Below are positions 43,586 through 56,331 of a stretch of 64,000 nt of DNA, piece by piece. The notes under the pieces were generated by a model, which saw only the letters and a program-made list of their open reading frames with translations, was not told where the DNA came from and did not search any database. The translations under genes and the position numbers were made by a program. Source of the stretch: Microbacterium oxydans (GTDB lineage Bacteria > Actinomycetota > Actinomycetes > Actinomycetales > Microbacteriaceae); contig NZ_JYIW01000026.1 in the NCBI RefSeq assembly GCF_000956525.1, positions 1,088,503 to 1,152,502 of the forward strand, in the 5' to 3' direction. The number at the start of each line of letters is the position of its first letter. The stretch's first letter is position 1.

Positions 43586-44815
43586 ATGCCGCTGGCCCGC
43601 CGACTGACCCTGCGCGACGCGATCGCGATCGGCCTCGGCTCGATGATCGGAGCCGGGGTGTTCTCGGTCTGGGCACCGGCGATCGGTGCAGCGGGCAGCG
43701 GCGTGCTCGTCGCCCTCGGCATCGCCGCGATCGTCGCGTACTGCAACGCCACGGCGTCGGCGCAGCTCGCGGCAGCGCATCCCGTCGCCGGCGGCACCTA
43801 CGCCTACGCCCGCGCCGAGATCGGTCCGTGGTGGGGGTTCGTCGCGGGATGGTGCTTCGTGATCGGCAAGATCGCGAGCTGTGCAGCCATGGCCATGACG
43901 TTCGCAGCCTATGCGGCGCCCGCCGGTTGGGAGACCCCGGTCGCCGTCGGGGCGGTCGCCGCGCTGGCTGCCGTGAACTGCTTCGGCGTCACCCGTACGG
44001 CGCTGCTCACCCGCATCCTCGTCGTGTGCTCGCTCCTCGGTCTCGCACTGGTCGTCGCGGTCGGGCTGCCTGCCGCCGGCGGCGGGGCGTCTGCTCCACT
44101 CCCCGATGCGACCGCCCACGGCGTGCTCCAGGGCGCGGGTCTGCTCTTCTTCGCATTCGCCGGCTACGCGCGCATCGCGACGATGGGCGAAGAGGTCGTC
44201 GACCCCGCCCGCACGATCCCCCGCGCGATCGTGTTCGCGCTCGGCGGCGCGGTCGTGGTCTACACGGTGGTCGGCATCACCGTGGTGCTCGTGCTCGGAG
44301 CGGATGCAGCGACCAGCACGGCTCCCCTCGCCGACATCGTCACCGCAGCCGGGTGGGAAGCACTGACGCCAGCGGTCCGTGTCGCGGCTGCCGCCGCCTC
44401 GCTCGGCGCACTGCTGGCGCTGCTCACCGGGATCGGCCGCACGACCCTCGCGATGGCCCGCGAACGCGATGTGCCGTCGTTCTTCGCCAGGATCGACGAG
44501 CGGTGGCAGGTGCCGCGGCGCGCGGAGGTCGCGATCGCGCTGATCGTGATCGCGATCGTGCTGGTTGCCGACCTGCGCGACGCGATCGGCTTCTCCTCGT
44601 TCGGGGTGCTGCTCTACTACCTGATCGCGAACGCCGCGGCCTTCCGGCAGTACGATGCTGCACGTCGGTACCCGCGCGCCCTGCAGGTGGTCGGCGCGCT
44701 CGGCTGTCTGCTGCTCGTGAACACCCTGCCGATCCTCGCATCCGTCGTCGGCACCGTGGTGGTGCTGCTCGGTGTGGGGTACCGCATGGTGCGTCTGCGC
44801 GTGCAGAGCGACTGA
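43586..44815 (+). CDS. APC superfamily amino acid permease
   Basis: A 409-residue transporter with about 11-12 membrane segments. The first segment reads IAIGLGSMIGAGVFSVW, the unwound substrate-binding GxGxxGxGxF pattern of the APC fold, and later FFAFAGYARIATMGEEVVDPARTIPRAI matches amino-acid/polyamine permeases. The substrate is not known. It begins five bases after the CocE-type gene, yet CACGAT lies six bases before its ATG, so it may have its own start of transcription as well as read-through from the LacI-controlled operon. Confidence 0.9.
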   Translation: MPLARRLTLRDAIAIGLGSMIGAGVFSVWAPAIGAAGSGVLVALGIAAIVAYCNATASAQLAAAHPVAGGTYAYARAEIGPWWGFVAGWCFVIGKIASCAAMAMTFAAYAAPAGWETPVAVGAVAALAAVNCFGVTRTALLTRILVVCSLLGLALVVAVGLPAAGGGASAPLPDATAHGVLQGAGLLFFAFAGYARIATMGEEVVDPARTIPRAIVFALGGAVVVYTVVGITVVLVLGADAATSTAPLADIVTAAGWEALTPAVRVAAAAASLGALLALLTGIGRTTLAMARERDVPSFFARIDERWQVPRRAEVAIALIVIAIVLVADLRDAIGFSSFGVLLYYLIANAAAFRQYDAARRYPRALQVVGALGCLLLVNTLPILASVVGTVVVLLGVGYRMVRLRVQSD

Positions 44816-44816
44816 C

Positions 44817-45596
44817 TCACCCGTCGACGTCAGCGCGATACGTGCGCGGCGCGATACCGAGCACCGCCCGGAAATCCCGAGACAGATGCGCATGATCCGC
44901 GTAGCCGAGTTCCGCCGCGATCGTGGACAGGTCGGTGCCAGGATCGTCGCGGAGCAGCTGCGCGGCATCCTGCAGACGACGGCGTCGGATCATCGCGGCC
45001 GGCGACACCCCGACGTAGCGGTGCGCCATGCGCTCCAGCGTGCGGACGGACACCGCCAGCCTCGTCGCCGCCTCTCCCGGAGTCAGCGCGCCGCCGTCGC
45101 CGCCGAGCGCCCCGACCATCGCATTCGCCAGCCGGGCGGCGCCGGTCGGCTCGCCGACCCGGTCGACGAGCCACCGCGAGAACACCGAGACGGCGCGCTC
45201 GCGGCGCCCCTCACCCGTGGTCATCGCGCTCATGACGTCGGCGTGCAGCGCCGGTTCGTCGAGCATGCGCAGGTCGTCGATCAGTGACGCCGGTTCTTCG
45301 ATCAGCACGGCGACCGCCGCCGGGCGGAGCAAAGCGCCGACGGCCCATCCGCTCCCGCGAAGATCACGATGCGAGGCGCGGGTGGTCGCGCCGGACAGCG
45401 TCACACCGTCTTCCTCGACTACGAGATTGAGCGCCGGGTACCCGACGATCTCCTGCCGTGAGGAGCGTCCTGGTTCGATGTCCCATTCGGGGATCCAGAA
45501 CCAGGCGACGAGTTCGGCGACCCGGCCTTCGGCGGGAAGTCGATGGAACTGCGGCAGCCGCGCCGGATACAACACGCCGCCCGTCGAGTTCACCAT
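44817..45596 (-). CDS. AraC family transcriptional regulator
   Basis: A 259-residue regulator with an N-terminal DUF6597-like sensor region (PEGRVAELVAWFWIPEW, about 20-130) and a C-terminal AraC double helix-turn-helix (about 165-255, with EAATRLAVSVRTLERMAHRYVGVSPAAMIRRRRLQDAAQLL and ELGYADHAHLSRDFRAVLGIAPRTYRA). The ATG at 45596 has TACGCT six bases upstream. It is divergent from a VOC protein gene 115 bases away, the typical layout of a regulator and its target. Its 3' end meets that of the convergent APC permease gene with only one base between the stop codons. Confidence 0.92.
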   Translation of the reverse strand: MVNSTGGVLYPARLPQFHRLPAEGRVAELVAWFWIPEWDIEPGRSSRQEIVGYPALNLVVEEDGVTLSGATTRASHRDLRGSGWAVGALLRPAAVAVLIEEPASLIDDLRMLDEPALHADVMSAMTTGEGRRERAVSVFSRWLVDRVGEPTGAARLANAMVGALGGDGGALTPGEAATRLAVSVRTLERMAHRYVGVSPAAMIRRRRLQDAAQLLRDDPGTDLSTIAAELGYADHAHLSRDFRAVLGIAPRTYRADVDG

Positions 45597-45608
45597 GCGC
45601 TCAGCGTA
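45597..45608 (-). promoter_or_regulatory. Leaderless -10 element of the AraC-type gene
   Basis: TACGCT (45608-45603), GAGCGC, ATG. Confidence 0.5.
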
Positions 45609-45699
45609 CGATCCCCGGCGGACATCGGCACCCTGCCCTGTCTCGTGCACGCTGCGCGAGGTGTCGCGGATCTTCAAGCCAGCGGCATCCCTCCGGATC

Positions 45700-45711
45700 T
45701 AGCGTGAAGCC
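45700..45711 (+). promoter_or_regulatory. Leaderless -10 element of the VOC gene
   Basis: TAGCGT, GAAGCC, ATG at 45712. Confidence 0.5.
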
Positions 45712-46239
45712 ATGAGCGAAGACATCCCGACGACCGGCGTGACCGGCACCCACACCACCGACGGACGACCGAACAGCGCGACCTCCCTGACACCGTTCCT
45801 CGCGATCCCCGATGCGGCGCGGGCGATCGAGTTCTACCGTGATGTCTTCGGCGCCCGCGTCGTCGACGTGACCGAGTTCGGCGGCGTCGTGGCGCACGCC
45901 GACCTCGACTTCGGCCAGGGCCTGCTGCAGCTCGGCGACCCCAACCCCGACTACCATCTCGTGCCCTCCCCCGCGGGCGACGACGACTGCTATTCGATGG
46001 GCCTGTACGTCTCAGACGTCGATGCGGTCGTCGAGCGGGCGGTCGAAGCGGGATCGACCGTGCGCGAGGCCCCGTCCCACTTCGTCTCCGGCGATCGGTA
46101 CGCCAGCATCCGGGATCCGTTCGGGGTGCGCTGGTCGATCATGACGCGCGTCGAGGACCTCTCCGACGAGGAGAGCGCCCGGCGGGTCGCCGAATGGGCG
46201 GCGTCGTTCACGACGGCTGCGAACGACGACGCGAGCTGA
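45712..46239 (+). CDS. VOC (glyoxalase/bleomycin-resistance fold) protein
   Basis: A 175-residue protein with two beta-alpha-beta-beta-beta modules (SLTPFLAIPDAARAIEFYRDVFGARV and SMGLYVSDVDAVVERAVEAGSTVREAP) ending in YASIRDPFGVRWSIMTRVEDL, as in the PhnB-like subset. The usual metal-ligand positions are not all evident, so it may bind ligand without catalysis. It is divergent from the AraC regulator. Its 3' end overlaps the end of the convergent SGNH hydrolase gene by 32 bases. Confidence 0.92.
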   Translation: MSEDIPTTGVTGTHTTDGRPNSATSLTPFLAIPDAARAIEFYRDVFGARVVDVTEFGGVVAHADLDFGQGLLQLGDPNPDYHLVPSPAGDDDCYSMGLYVSDVDAVVERAVEAGSTVREAPSHFVSGDRYASIRDPFGVRWSIMTRVEDLSDEESARRVAEWAASFTTAANDDAS

Positions 46240-47017
46240 CCGCCCGCTCGGCTGCCCGGCACACCGCAGGCAGCAGGGCCTCAGCCGTGCGCCGATACCC
46301 CAGCGCGCTCGGGTGGAACCGGTCGAGGCTGAACATCTCCTCCGGTGCGTCGAAGAACAGCGGACCGATCGCCCGGCGGAGGTCCACCGGCTCCGCACCC
46401 GCGTGCCGGGCGGTCTCGGCCTGCACGTCGGCGAGGCGCCTGGACAGACTCGACGCGAGCCGACGCAGCGGCTGCGGAACGGCTCGGAGCGCGCCGAGGT
46501 CTGGGCAGGTGCCGACGATGACCTCGGCTCCGCGCTCCCGCAGACGTGCGACAGCAGTGTTCAAGTGGCTCGCGGAGACCGCGACCGGCAGGCGGTGCGT
46601 GACGTCGTTGCCACCGACGACGATCACGGCGACGTGCACACGGGCGTCCTCCGGCAGCGCGTCGAGCTGTCCATCGAGGTCCGGCGACTCCGCGCCGACG
46701 ACCGCTGCCGTCCGAAGGCGCACCGGGCGATGCATCCGCAGTCCGAGGCCCTTGGCGAGGCGCCCGCCGAGCGTCTCCTTGCGCTTCGCCGCACCGAGCC
46801 CTGCAGCGAGCGAGTCGCCCAGCAGCAGCAACTCGATCGGCTCGCCGTCGAACGAGCGGCGCCACACCCGGTCGGCATCGAGCGAGTCCTCACCGAGCGG
46901 TTTCCCGATCCTCCGGCGCGCGATCGCCGCCTGGCGGGCGAGCAGCATCCGCCCACCGACCAGGACCCCGGACACCGCGACGAGCGTTCCTGTGACCACG
47001 AGACGCGTTCGACCCAT
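46208..47017 (-). CDS. SGNH/GDSL hydrolase, membrane-anchored
   Basis: A 269-residue protein with an N-terminal membrane segment or signal (about 3-22, LVVTGTLVAVSGVLVGGRML) and an SGNH esterase domain: block I LLLGDSLAAGLGA (Ser), block III IVVGGNDVTHRL (Asn) and block V DRFHPSALGYR (Asp, His); the block II Gly lies in VVGAESPD. It is likely an extracytoplasmic esterase or lipase. The substrate is unknown. The ATG at 47017 gives the short membrane leader; the longer reading would add unrelated residues. It lies 193 bases downstream of hisS on the same strand. Confidence 0.88.
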   Translation of the reverse strand: MGRTRLVVTGTLVAVSGVLVGGRMLLARQAAIARRRIGKPLGEDSLDADRVWRRSFDGEPIELLLLGDSLAAGLGAAKRKETLGGRLAKGLGLRMHRPVRLRTAAVVGAESPDLDGQLDALPEDARVHVAVIVVGGNDVTHRLPVAVSASHLNTAVARLRERGAEVIVGTCPDLGALRAVPQPLRRLASSLSRRLADVQAETARHAGAEPVDLRRAIGPLFFDAPEEMFSLDRFHPSALGYRRTAEALLPAVCRAAERAVSSRRRSQPS

Positions 47018-47210
47018 GCCCCGATTCGATCGTCTCCGTGTGAACGCGCCGTGAACGGCATGCCTGGTCCGAGCGCACCGGGCACCGGCGCTGCGCGCGA
47101 TCTGCAGGGAGATGTGCGGAATGCAGGGAGAAACGCCGACGGATGCTCCCGCAACCCGCACATCCTCCTGCACGTCGCACGCGCCGGAGGCGACCGACCC
47201 GGCAGCCTGC

Positions 47211-48542
47211 TCAGCTCAGCGGCTTGATCTCCAGATCGGATGCTCCGGCCGGCACCGTCGCGAACGCGGTGTAGCCATCGGCGGCAGCCCGCTCCAGCAG
47301 CGCCTTCAGGTTCTTGGTGCGACGTTCGAGCCGGACGCGCGCGCCGGCCGCGATCAGTGCGGTCTTGTGCGCGACCAGCTCGACCACCGGCACCTCAGCG
47401 TCGTGGACCAGCACGACCGCCTGCCCCTCGGCATCCGCGCCGGCGGTGACCAGGTCGACCAGGCGTTCGAAGCCGAGCGAGAACCCGACCGCCGGTACCT
47501 GCTGTCCGAGGAAGCGTCCGATCATGCCGTCGTAGCGTCCGCCACCGCCGAGCGAGTAGTCGACCGAGGGGTGCGCGAGCTCGAAGATCGTGCCCGTGTA
47601 GTAGCCCATGCCGCGCACCAGGAAGGGGTCGAAGACGAGCGGGATGTCGGCGGTGCCGGAGCCTGTCGACGCACGACCGGCCGCGACGGCCTGACCGATG
47701 CCGACGAGGTGCTCGACGATCTCATCGGGGGCGCCGTCGGGCAGTGCTGCGCGGATCTGCCGCTCGCCGTACGCGTGGAACTCCATGGTCCGCGGGCGGC
47801 GCAGGAAGGCCTCGAAGGCGTCGACCGCGTGGGTGTCACGGGGTCCCTGCTCGTCCACAGACTCAGGAATCGCGCGAAGGGCACGGTCGCGCAGTTCAGC
47901 AGCCACCCCGTCCGGCCCGATCTTGTCGAGCTTGTCGATCGTGATGAGCACCCCTGGGCGCTCCTCGGCTGTGAAGCCGAAGCTGTCGAGCATCCAGTCG
48001 AGCGCACGCCGGTCGTTGATCCGCACGGTCGCGCCGTCGAGTCCGAGCGCGTCGACCGTGTCGAGCGAGGCCACCATCAGCTCGGCCTCTGCACGCGCCG
48101 AGTCGTCGCCCATGATGTCGATGTCGCACTGCACGAACTGGCGGTAGCGCCCCTTCTGCGGGCGCTCCGCGCGCCACACGGCGCCGATCTGGATCGACCG
48201 GAACACGGTCGGCAGCTGGCCGCGGTTGCTGGCGTAGAACCGGGCGAGCGGCACGGTGAGGTCGTAGCGGAGCCCGAGGTCGGAGAGCGCTGCCGGATCG
48301 GCGGCGGCGTCACGGATCGCGTCGGCGTCGAGCCCGCGGCGCAGCACGTTGTAGGCGAGCTTCTCGTTGTCGCCGCCGATGCCGGCGTGCAGACGCGAGT
48401 ACTCCTCGAGCACCGGGGTCTCGATCTCGTCGAAGCCGTGCGCGAGGTAGCGCTCACGGATGACGGCGAGCACGCGCTCGCGGCGAGCCTTGTCAGCGGG
48501 GAGGATGTCGCGCATGCCGCGCGGCGGGTTCACAGTAGCCAC
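47211..48542 (-). CDS. hisS: Histidyl-tRNA synthetase with a repeat-derived insertion
   Basis: A 443-residue class II synthetase. Visible are the N-terminal PPRGMRDILPAD, motif 2 GRYRQFVQCDIDIMG, the histidine-A box RGMGYYTGTIFEL, and motif 3 with GGGGRYDGMIGRFLG and LGFERLVDL; the C-terminal anticodon-binding domain is complete. About residues 288-297 an extra ASTGSGTA segment interrupts the region before the histidine-A box. It is encoded by a degraded copy of the repeat that also invades ppc. The GTG at 48542 gives a normal N terminus and avoids overlap with mazG, 43 bases upstream. Confidence 0.96.
   Translation of the reverse strand: MATVNPPRGMRDILPADKARRERVLAVIRERYLAHGFDEIETPVLEEYSRLHAGIGGDNEKLAYNVLRRGLDADAIRDAAADPAALSDLGLRYDLTVPLARFYASNRGQLPTVFRSIQIGAVWRAERPQKGRYRQFVQCDIDIMGDDSARAEAELMVASLDTVDALGLDGATVRINDRRALDWMLDSFGFTAEERPGVLITIDKLDKIGPDGVAAELRDRALRAIPESVDEQGPRDTHAVDAFEAFLRRPRTMEFHAYGERQIRAALPDGAPDEIVEHLVGIGQAVAAGRASTGSGTADIPLVFDPFLVRGMGYYTGTIFELAHPSVDYSLGGGGRYDGMIGRFLGQQVPAVGFSLGFERLVDLVTAGADAEGQAVVLVHDAEVPVVELVAHKTALIAAGARVRLERRTKNLKALLERAAADGYTAFATVPAGASDLEIKPLS
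47652..47673. repeat. Degraded repeat copy inside hisS
   Basis: This stretch matches the 22-bp repeat at about 17 of 22 positions, including an unbroken GAGCCTGTCGA core. In the hisS frame it encodes Ser-Thr-Gly-Ser-Gly-Thr, the same six residues that the intact repeat encodes in ppc. Confidence 0.55.
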
Positions 48543-48585
48543 GAGACCATCTTTCCAGGTCCTGCCGGTCGGCCGTGCCGATGGT

Positions 48586-49275
48586 TCAGCTCGCGGCCTC
48601 GGCATCGCGCACCTGCGCCTCGAGCGTCCGCAGCCGCTCCCGGAGCGCGCGCTCGGCATCCCAGCCCTCGACGCGGGCCAAGGCGACGAGCGAGAGCATG
48701 GCGTCGCCGAGCTCGGCCTCAGAGGTCGGTGCGTCGACACGGGCGTCCTCCGCGACCAGGACCACGCCGGCAGCGCGTCCGACCAGCTTCTGCGCGAGGG
48801 CGAGCGCCGGCATCCCGCGCGGCACGCCGTCGAGCACGCTGCTGCGGGTGCGCTTCTCCGCCGCCTTCGCCGCGTTCCAGTGCACGAGCACCGCTTCCGG
48901 CGTCTCGGCGATCTCGCCGGCGAAGACATGCGGATGCCGTCGCACCATCTTCTCGGTGAGCGTCTGCGCCACGTCGTCGATGTCGAAGGGGTCGTCCGGG
49001 TCCTGCGCTGCGATCGCCGAGTGGAACAGCACCTGCCACAGCAGATCGCCGAGCTCCTCGCGCAGATCCGCTCTGGTGCCGTGCTCGACCGCATCGATCA
49101 CCTCGTGCGACTCCTCGATCAGATACGACACGAGATCGCGATGCGTGATCCGCTGCGACCACACGCACCGCTCTCGCACCGCGCGCATCGTCTCGACGGC
49201 AGCACGCAGCTGATCGGTCGGTGCAGCGCGCTCGGGTCCTTCAGGGTTCTCGGTGTGCTCTGTCTGCGACGACAC
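48586..49275 (-). CDS. mazG: Nucleoside triphosphate pyrophosphohydrolase MazG
   Basis: A 229-residue house-cleaning enzyme that hydrolyses NTPs and dNTPs to monophosphates. The helical MazG domain has CVWSQRITHRDLVSYLIEESHEVIDAVE and the metal-binding ELGDLLWQVLFHSAIA, with PFDIDDVAQTLTEKMVRRHPHVF after it. The typical CPWD at the start of this block reads CVWS here. The second MazG repeat of the enterobacterial protein is replaced by a shorter C-terminal part, as in mycobacteria. GGAGGAA precedes the GTG start. It sits between nhaA (21 bases) and hisS (43 bases) on one strand, near mfd and eno as in M. tuberculosis. Confidence 0.94.
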   Translation of the reverse strand: MSSQTEHTENPEGPERAAPTDQLRAAVETMRAVRERCVWSQRITHRDLVSYLIEESHEVIDAVEHGTRADLREELGDLLWQVLFHSAIAAQDPDDPFDIDDVAQTLTEKMVRRHPHVFAGEIAETPEAVLVHWNAAKAAEKRTRSSVLDGVPRGMPALALAQKLVGRAAGVVLVAEDARVDAPTSEAELGDAMLSLVALARVEGWDAERALRERLRTLEAQVRDAEAAS

Positions 49276-49296
49276 GATTCCTCCTCGATCGGATGC

Positions 49297-50463
49297 TCAG
49301 GATGCGGCTGCGGCGAGGCGACGGTACCACCGGGCGCGCAGCGACACGATGATGGCGGAGAGCACGAGGGCGATGAGCGACCCGACCAGCACGCCGAGGA
49401 TCGCCTGGTCACGGATCCCGGCATCCGATGCGAAGGCGAGGTTCGCGAGCAGCAGCGAGACGGTGAAGCCGATGCCCCCGAGCGCCCCGGCCGCGAGGAT
49501 GTCGAGGAACGGCAGCGCGGGCGCCGCGCCCTTCGGACGGATGCGCATGGCGATGAACCCGAACAGCGAGATGCCGACGATCTTGCCGACCGGCAGCGCC
49601 ACCACGATGGCCCAGAACGCCGGCGACAGCTCACCCGGTGCGAGCGCCGGGATCACCACGAAGGCGGCGACGAACGCGAACAGCGGGAGGATCCCGCCGT
49701 TCACGGTCGGTTCGAGCGCATGGCGTGCGCGTCCCGCCGGGACCGGCGCCATCACCAGGCCGAGGAGCACGCCGGCGATCGTGGCATGGATGCCGGATGC
49801 CGCGACGAGCCCCCACGTGATGATGCCGACGAGGACCATCGCCACCGCGATCAGCACGTGACCGTTCGCGTGCAGCGCCCTGCTGAGCAGCCAGAAGCAC
49901 ACGACGCCGACGAGGGCCAGTGCGAGCAGCACCCATTGGACGTCGTGGGCGAACAGGACGGCGATGAAGATGATGCCGATGATGTCGTCGAGGATCGCGA
50001 GCGCGAGGAGGAAGACGCGCACGGTCGAAGGAAGACCACGACCGAACATGGCCAGGACGCCGAGCGCGAAGGCGATGTCGGTGGCGGTCGGGATCGGCCA
50101 GCCCGTCGCCGTCGCGCCGTCGCCGGCGATCAGCAGATACACCGCGATGGGCGCGAGCACACCACCGGCCGCCGCGATGGCCGGCTGCACGGCCTTGCGC
50201 GGCGAATCGAGCTCGCCGTGGGTCAGCTCATGACGCAGTTCGATCGCCACCACCAGGAAGAAGACAGCGAGCAGGCCGTCGGACACCCAGTGCGCGATCG
50301 AGAGATCGAGCGACGTTCCCGGAACCGCGATGTGGGAGTCCAGCACCGCAGCGAGCGCGTCATGCGTCGGAAGATTGGCGAGCAGCAGGCCGAGCCCCGC
50401 CGCGAGGAGGAGCAGCACGGCCGGGAACTGCTGGCCGCGGAGAGGGTTCGCTGAGATGCGCAT
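49297..50463 (-). CDS. nhaA: Na+/H+ antiporter NhaA
   Basis: A 388-residue antiporter with about 12 membrane segments. The substrate-site pair is in FLLALAILDDIIGIIFIAV (Asp-Asp), preceded by PTATDIAFALGVLAMFG, and FFLVVAIELRHELTHGEL and IDAALAGAL-like GALGGIGFTVSLL blocks are present. It exports sodium in exchange for protons at high pH. The second ATG (50463) is chosen because TAGCAT lies seven bases upstream; the first ATG (50472) falls inside that hexamer. It is divergent from ppc with 84 bases between starts and probably co-transcribed with mazG. Confidence 0.95.
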   Translation of the reverse strand: MRISANPLRGQQFPAVLLLLAAGLGLLLANLPTHDALAAVLDSHIAVPGTSLDLSIAHWVSDGLLAVFFLVVAIELRHELTHGELDSPRKAVQPAIAAAGGVLAPIAVYLLIAGDGATATGWPIPTATDIAFALGVLAMFGRGLPSTVRVFLLALAILDDIIGIIFIAVLFAHDVQWVLLALALVGVVCFWLLSRALHANGHVLIAVAMVLVGIITWGLVAASGIHATIAGVLLGLVMAPVPAGRARHALEPTVNGGILPLFAFVAAFVVIPALAPGELSPAFWAIVVALPVGKIVGISLFGFIAMRIRPKGAAPALPFLDILAAGALGGIGFTVSLLLANLAFASDAGIRDQAILGVLVGSLIALVLSAIIVSLRARWYRRLAAAAS

Positions 50464-50476
50464 CGTCCCCATGCTA
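50464..50476 (-). promoter_or_regulatory. Leaderless -10 element of nhaA
   Basis: TAGCAT (50476-50471), seven bases, ATG. It decides between two in-frame ATG codons. Confidence 0.5.
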
Positions 50477-50535
50477 GATCGCGAGGATCGCCGTCATCAC
50501 CCGTCATGCGTGCAGGAGCCGCCCCCGACCCGGGA

Positions 50536-50547
50536 TACTCTCGAACG
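50536..50547 (+). promoter_or_regulatory. Leaderless -10 element of ppc
   Basis: TACTCT, CGAACG, GTG at 50548. Confidence 0.5.
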
Positions 50548-53349
<2,802 letters not shown>

Positions 53350-53360
53350 CCCCCGACCTG

Positions 53361-53378
53361 CGCCCGTGGACGCGGGCG
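53361..53378 (+). terminator. Short hairpin after ppc
   Basis: CGCCCG and CGGGCG form a six-pair stem around a six-base loop, 11 bases after the ppc stop codon and directly before the gdhA -10 hexamer. It is weak and without a U-tract, so it may be only a partial terminator. Confidence 0.4.
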
Positions 53379-53379
53379 A

Positions 53380-53385
53380 TAGAGT
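53380..53385 (+). promoter_or_regulatory. Likely -10 hexamer of gdhA
   Basis: TAGAGT, about 80 bases before the gdhA start codon, giving a leader of roughly 70 bases with GAGAGAG as ribosome binding site. Confidence 0.4.
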
Positions 53386-53387
53386 GA

Positions 53388-54836
<1,449 letters not shown>

Positions 54837-54854
54837 CCCGTCCCTGACACGACG

Positions 54855-54885
54855 CGAGCCGCCTCCCCTCCCGGGAGGCGGCTCG
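54855..54885. terminator. Bidirectional terminator between gdhA and the amine permease gene
   Basis: CGAGCCGCCTCC is mirrored by GGAGGCGGCTCG, a perfect 12-pair stem, 18 bases after the gdhA stop codon and 18 bases beyond the convergent permease stop codon. Confidence 0.8.
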
Positions 54886-54903
54886 TGTCGTTCGCGGCGT
54901 CCG

Positions 54904-56331
54904 TCAGCTCTCGTCGACCGGCACCTTGACGACCTTGTTGTATCCGGTCACCGCCTGGTTCTCGTCGAAGGCGACGACCTTCTTGCGGAACCCCTTCGTG
55001 ATGATCGCGAGGTAGACGAGACCGATCGCGGTCCACACGAGACCGCCGCGCAGGGCGTCCTCATGCAGGTTCGCCCAGAGGAGCCCGGTGAGGACCATGC
55101 CGATGCCGGGCATCACGATGAAGTGGAAGATGTCGCTCGGGGTCTTGCGACGGCCCTTGCGGATCGCGAACCAGGCGATCACCGAGATGTTGACGAACGT
55201 GAACGCGATCAGCGCACCGAAGTTGATCCACGCCGCGATCAGCTCGAGCGTGAACGGGATCGCCAGCAGCGAGATCGCACCGACCAGCACGATGTTGAAC
55301 GTCGGCGTGTGCGTCTTCGGGTTGATGTAGCCGAACACCTTCTGCGGCAGCACGTTGTTACGACCCATCACCAGCAGCATGCGCGACACCGAGGCGTGCG
55401 AGGCGAGCCCCGAGGCGAGCGTGGCGCAGAAGCCGGCCGCGGTCAGCACGGCCATCAGCACCGGACCGCCGACCAGGTTGCCGATGATCGGCAGGGTCGA
55501 ATCCTCGACGAACTGCATGTCGCCACCGGGGGCGAACTCGTTCCAGTCCGGGAAGCGCAGCTGCGAGAGGTAGCCGGCGATCAGGAAGATCGCGCCGCCG
55601 AGCAGCACTGTCAGCAGGATCGCCTTCGGCATGATCTTCGGGTCCTTCGCCTCTTCCGCGTACATCGTGACCGCATCGAAGCCGATGAACGAGAAGCAGA
55701 CGATCGTGGCGCCCATCAGCACCGCGCTCATCGTGGCACCGTCGTGCAGGAACGGGGCGACGGAAGCGATCGTGCCTGCACCCTCGCCGCGCATCAGCTG
55801 CGCGACCACGAGCACGACGAACACGGCCATCACGATGATCGAGAAGACCAGCAGGATCATGTTCAGGTTCGAGGTGCCGCGCATCGTCAGGTAGATGATG
55901 CTGGTGACGAGGATGCAGTAGAGCACGACCCAGATCCAGCCCGGGATGTCGGGGAACAGCGCCTCGAGGTAGCTCCGGATGATGAGGCAGTTGACCATCG
56001 GCAGGAGCACGTAGTCGATGAGCGAGGTCCAGCCCACCATGAAGCCCAGGTTCGGGTGGATCGACTCGCGAACGTACGTGTACGCGGAGCCGGCGCTTGG
56101 GATCGCCGCGGAGATCTTGCCGTAGCTGATCGCGGTGAAGACCATCACGACGAGCGCGACGAGGTACGCCGCCGGCACCACGTTGTCGGTGTCGCGGGCG
56201 ACCATGCCGAAGGTGTCGAAGACGACCGTCGGCGTCATGTATCCGAGCCCGAGTCCGACGATCGCCCAGAGTCCGAGGTTCCGCTTGAGCGTCCCCCCAC
56301 CGTGTGCGAGCGGCTTTGTCTTCGTGGCCAT
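54904..56331 (-). CDS. APC family amine/amino acid permease (PuuP-like)
   Basis: A 475-residue permease with about 12 membrane segments, starting LKRNLGLWAIVGLGLGYMTPTVVFDTFG, a pattern of the putrescine/ethanolamine-type APC permeases, with FSFIGFDAVTMYAEEAKDPK in the middle. GAGGAG precedes the ATG. It lies downstream of the kinase/aminotransferase fusion gene on the same strand, 157 bases away with its own probable promoter, and is the likely importer for the amino-alcohol processed by that fusion. This link is inference from position. Confidence 0.92.
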   Translation of the reverse strand: MATKTKPLAHGGGTLKRNLGLWAIVGLGLGYMTPTVVFDTFGMVARDTDNVVPAAYLVALVVMVFTAISYGKISAAIPSAGSAYTYVRESIHPNLGFMVGWTSLIDYVLLPMVNCLIIRSYLEALFPDIPGWIWVVLYCILVTSIIYLTMRGTSNLNMILLVFSIIVMAVFVVLVVAQLMRGEGAGTIASVAPFLHDGATMSAVLMGATIVCFSFIGFDAVTMYAEEAKDPKIMPKAILLTVLLGGAIFLIAGYLSQLRFPDWNEFAPGGDMQFVEDSTLPIIGNLVGGPVLMAVLTAAGFCATLASGLASHASVSRMLLVMGRNNVLPQKVFGYINPKTHTPTFNIVLVGAISLLAIPFTLELIAAWINFGALIAFTFVNISVIAWFAIRKGRRKTPSDIFHFIVMPGIGMVLTGLLWANLHEDALRGGLVWTAIGLVYLAIITKGFRKKVVAFDENQAVTGYNKVVKVPVDES

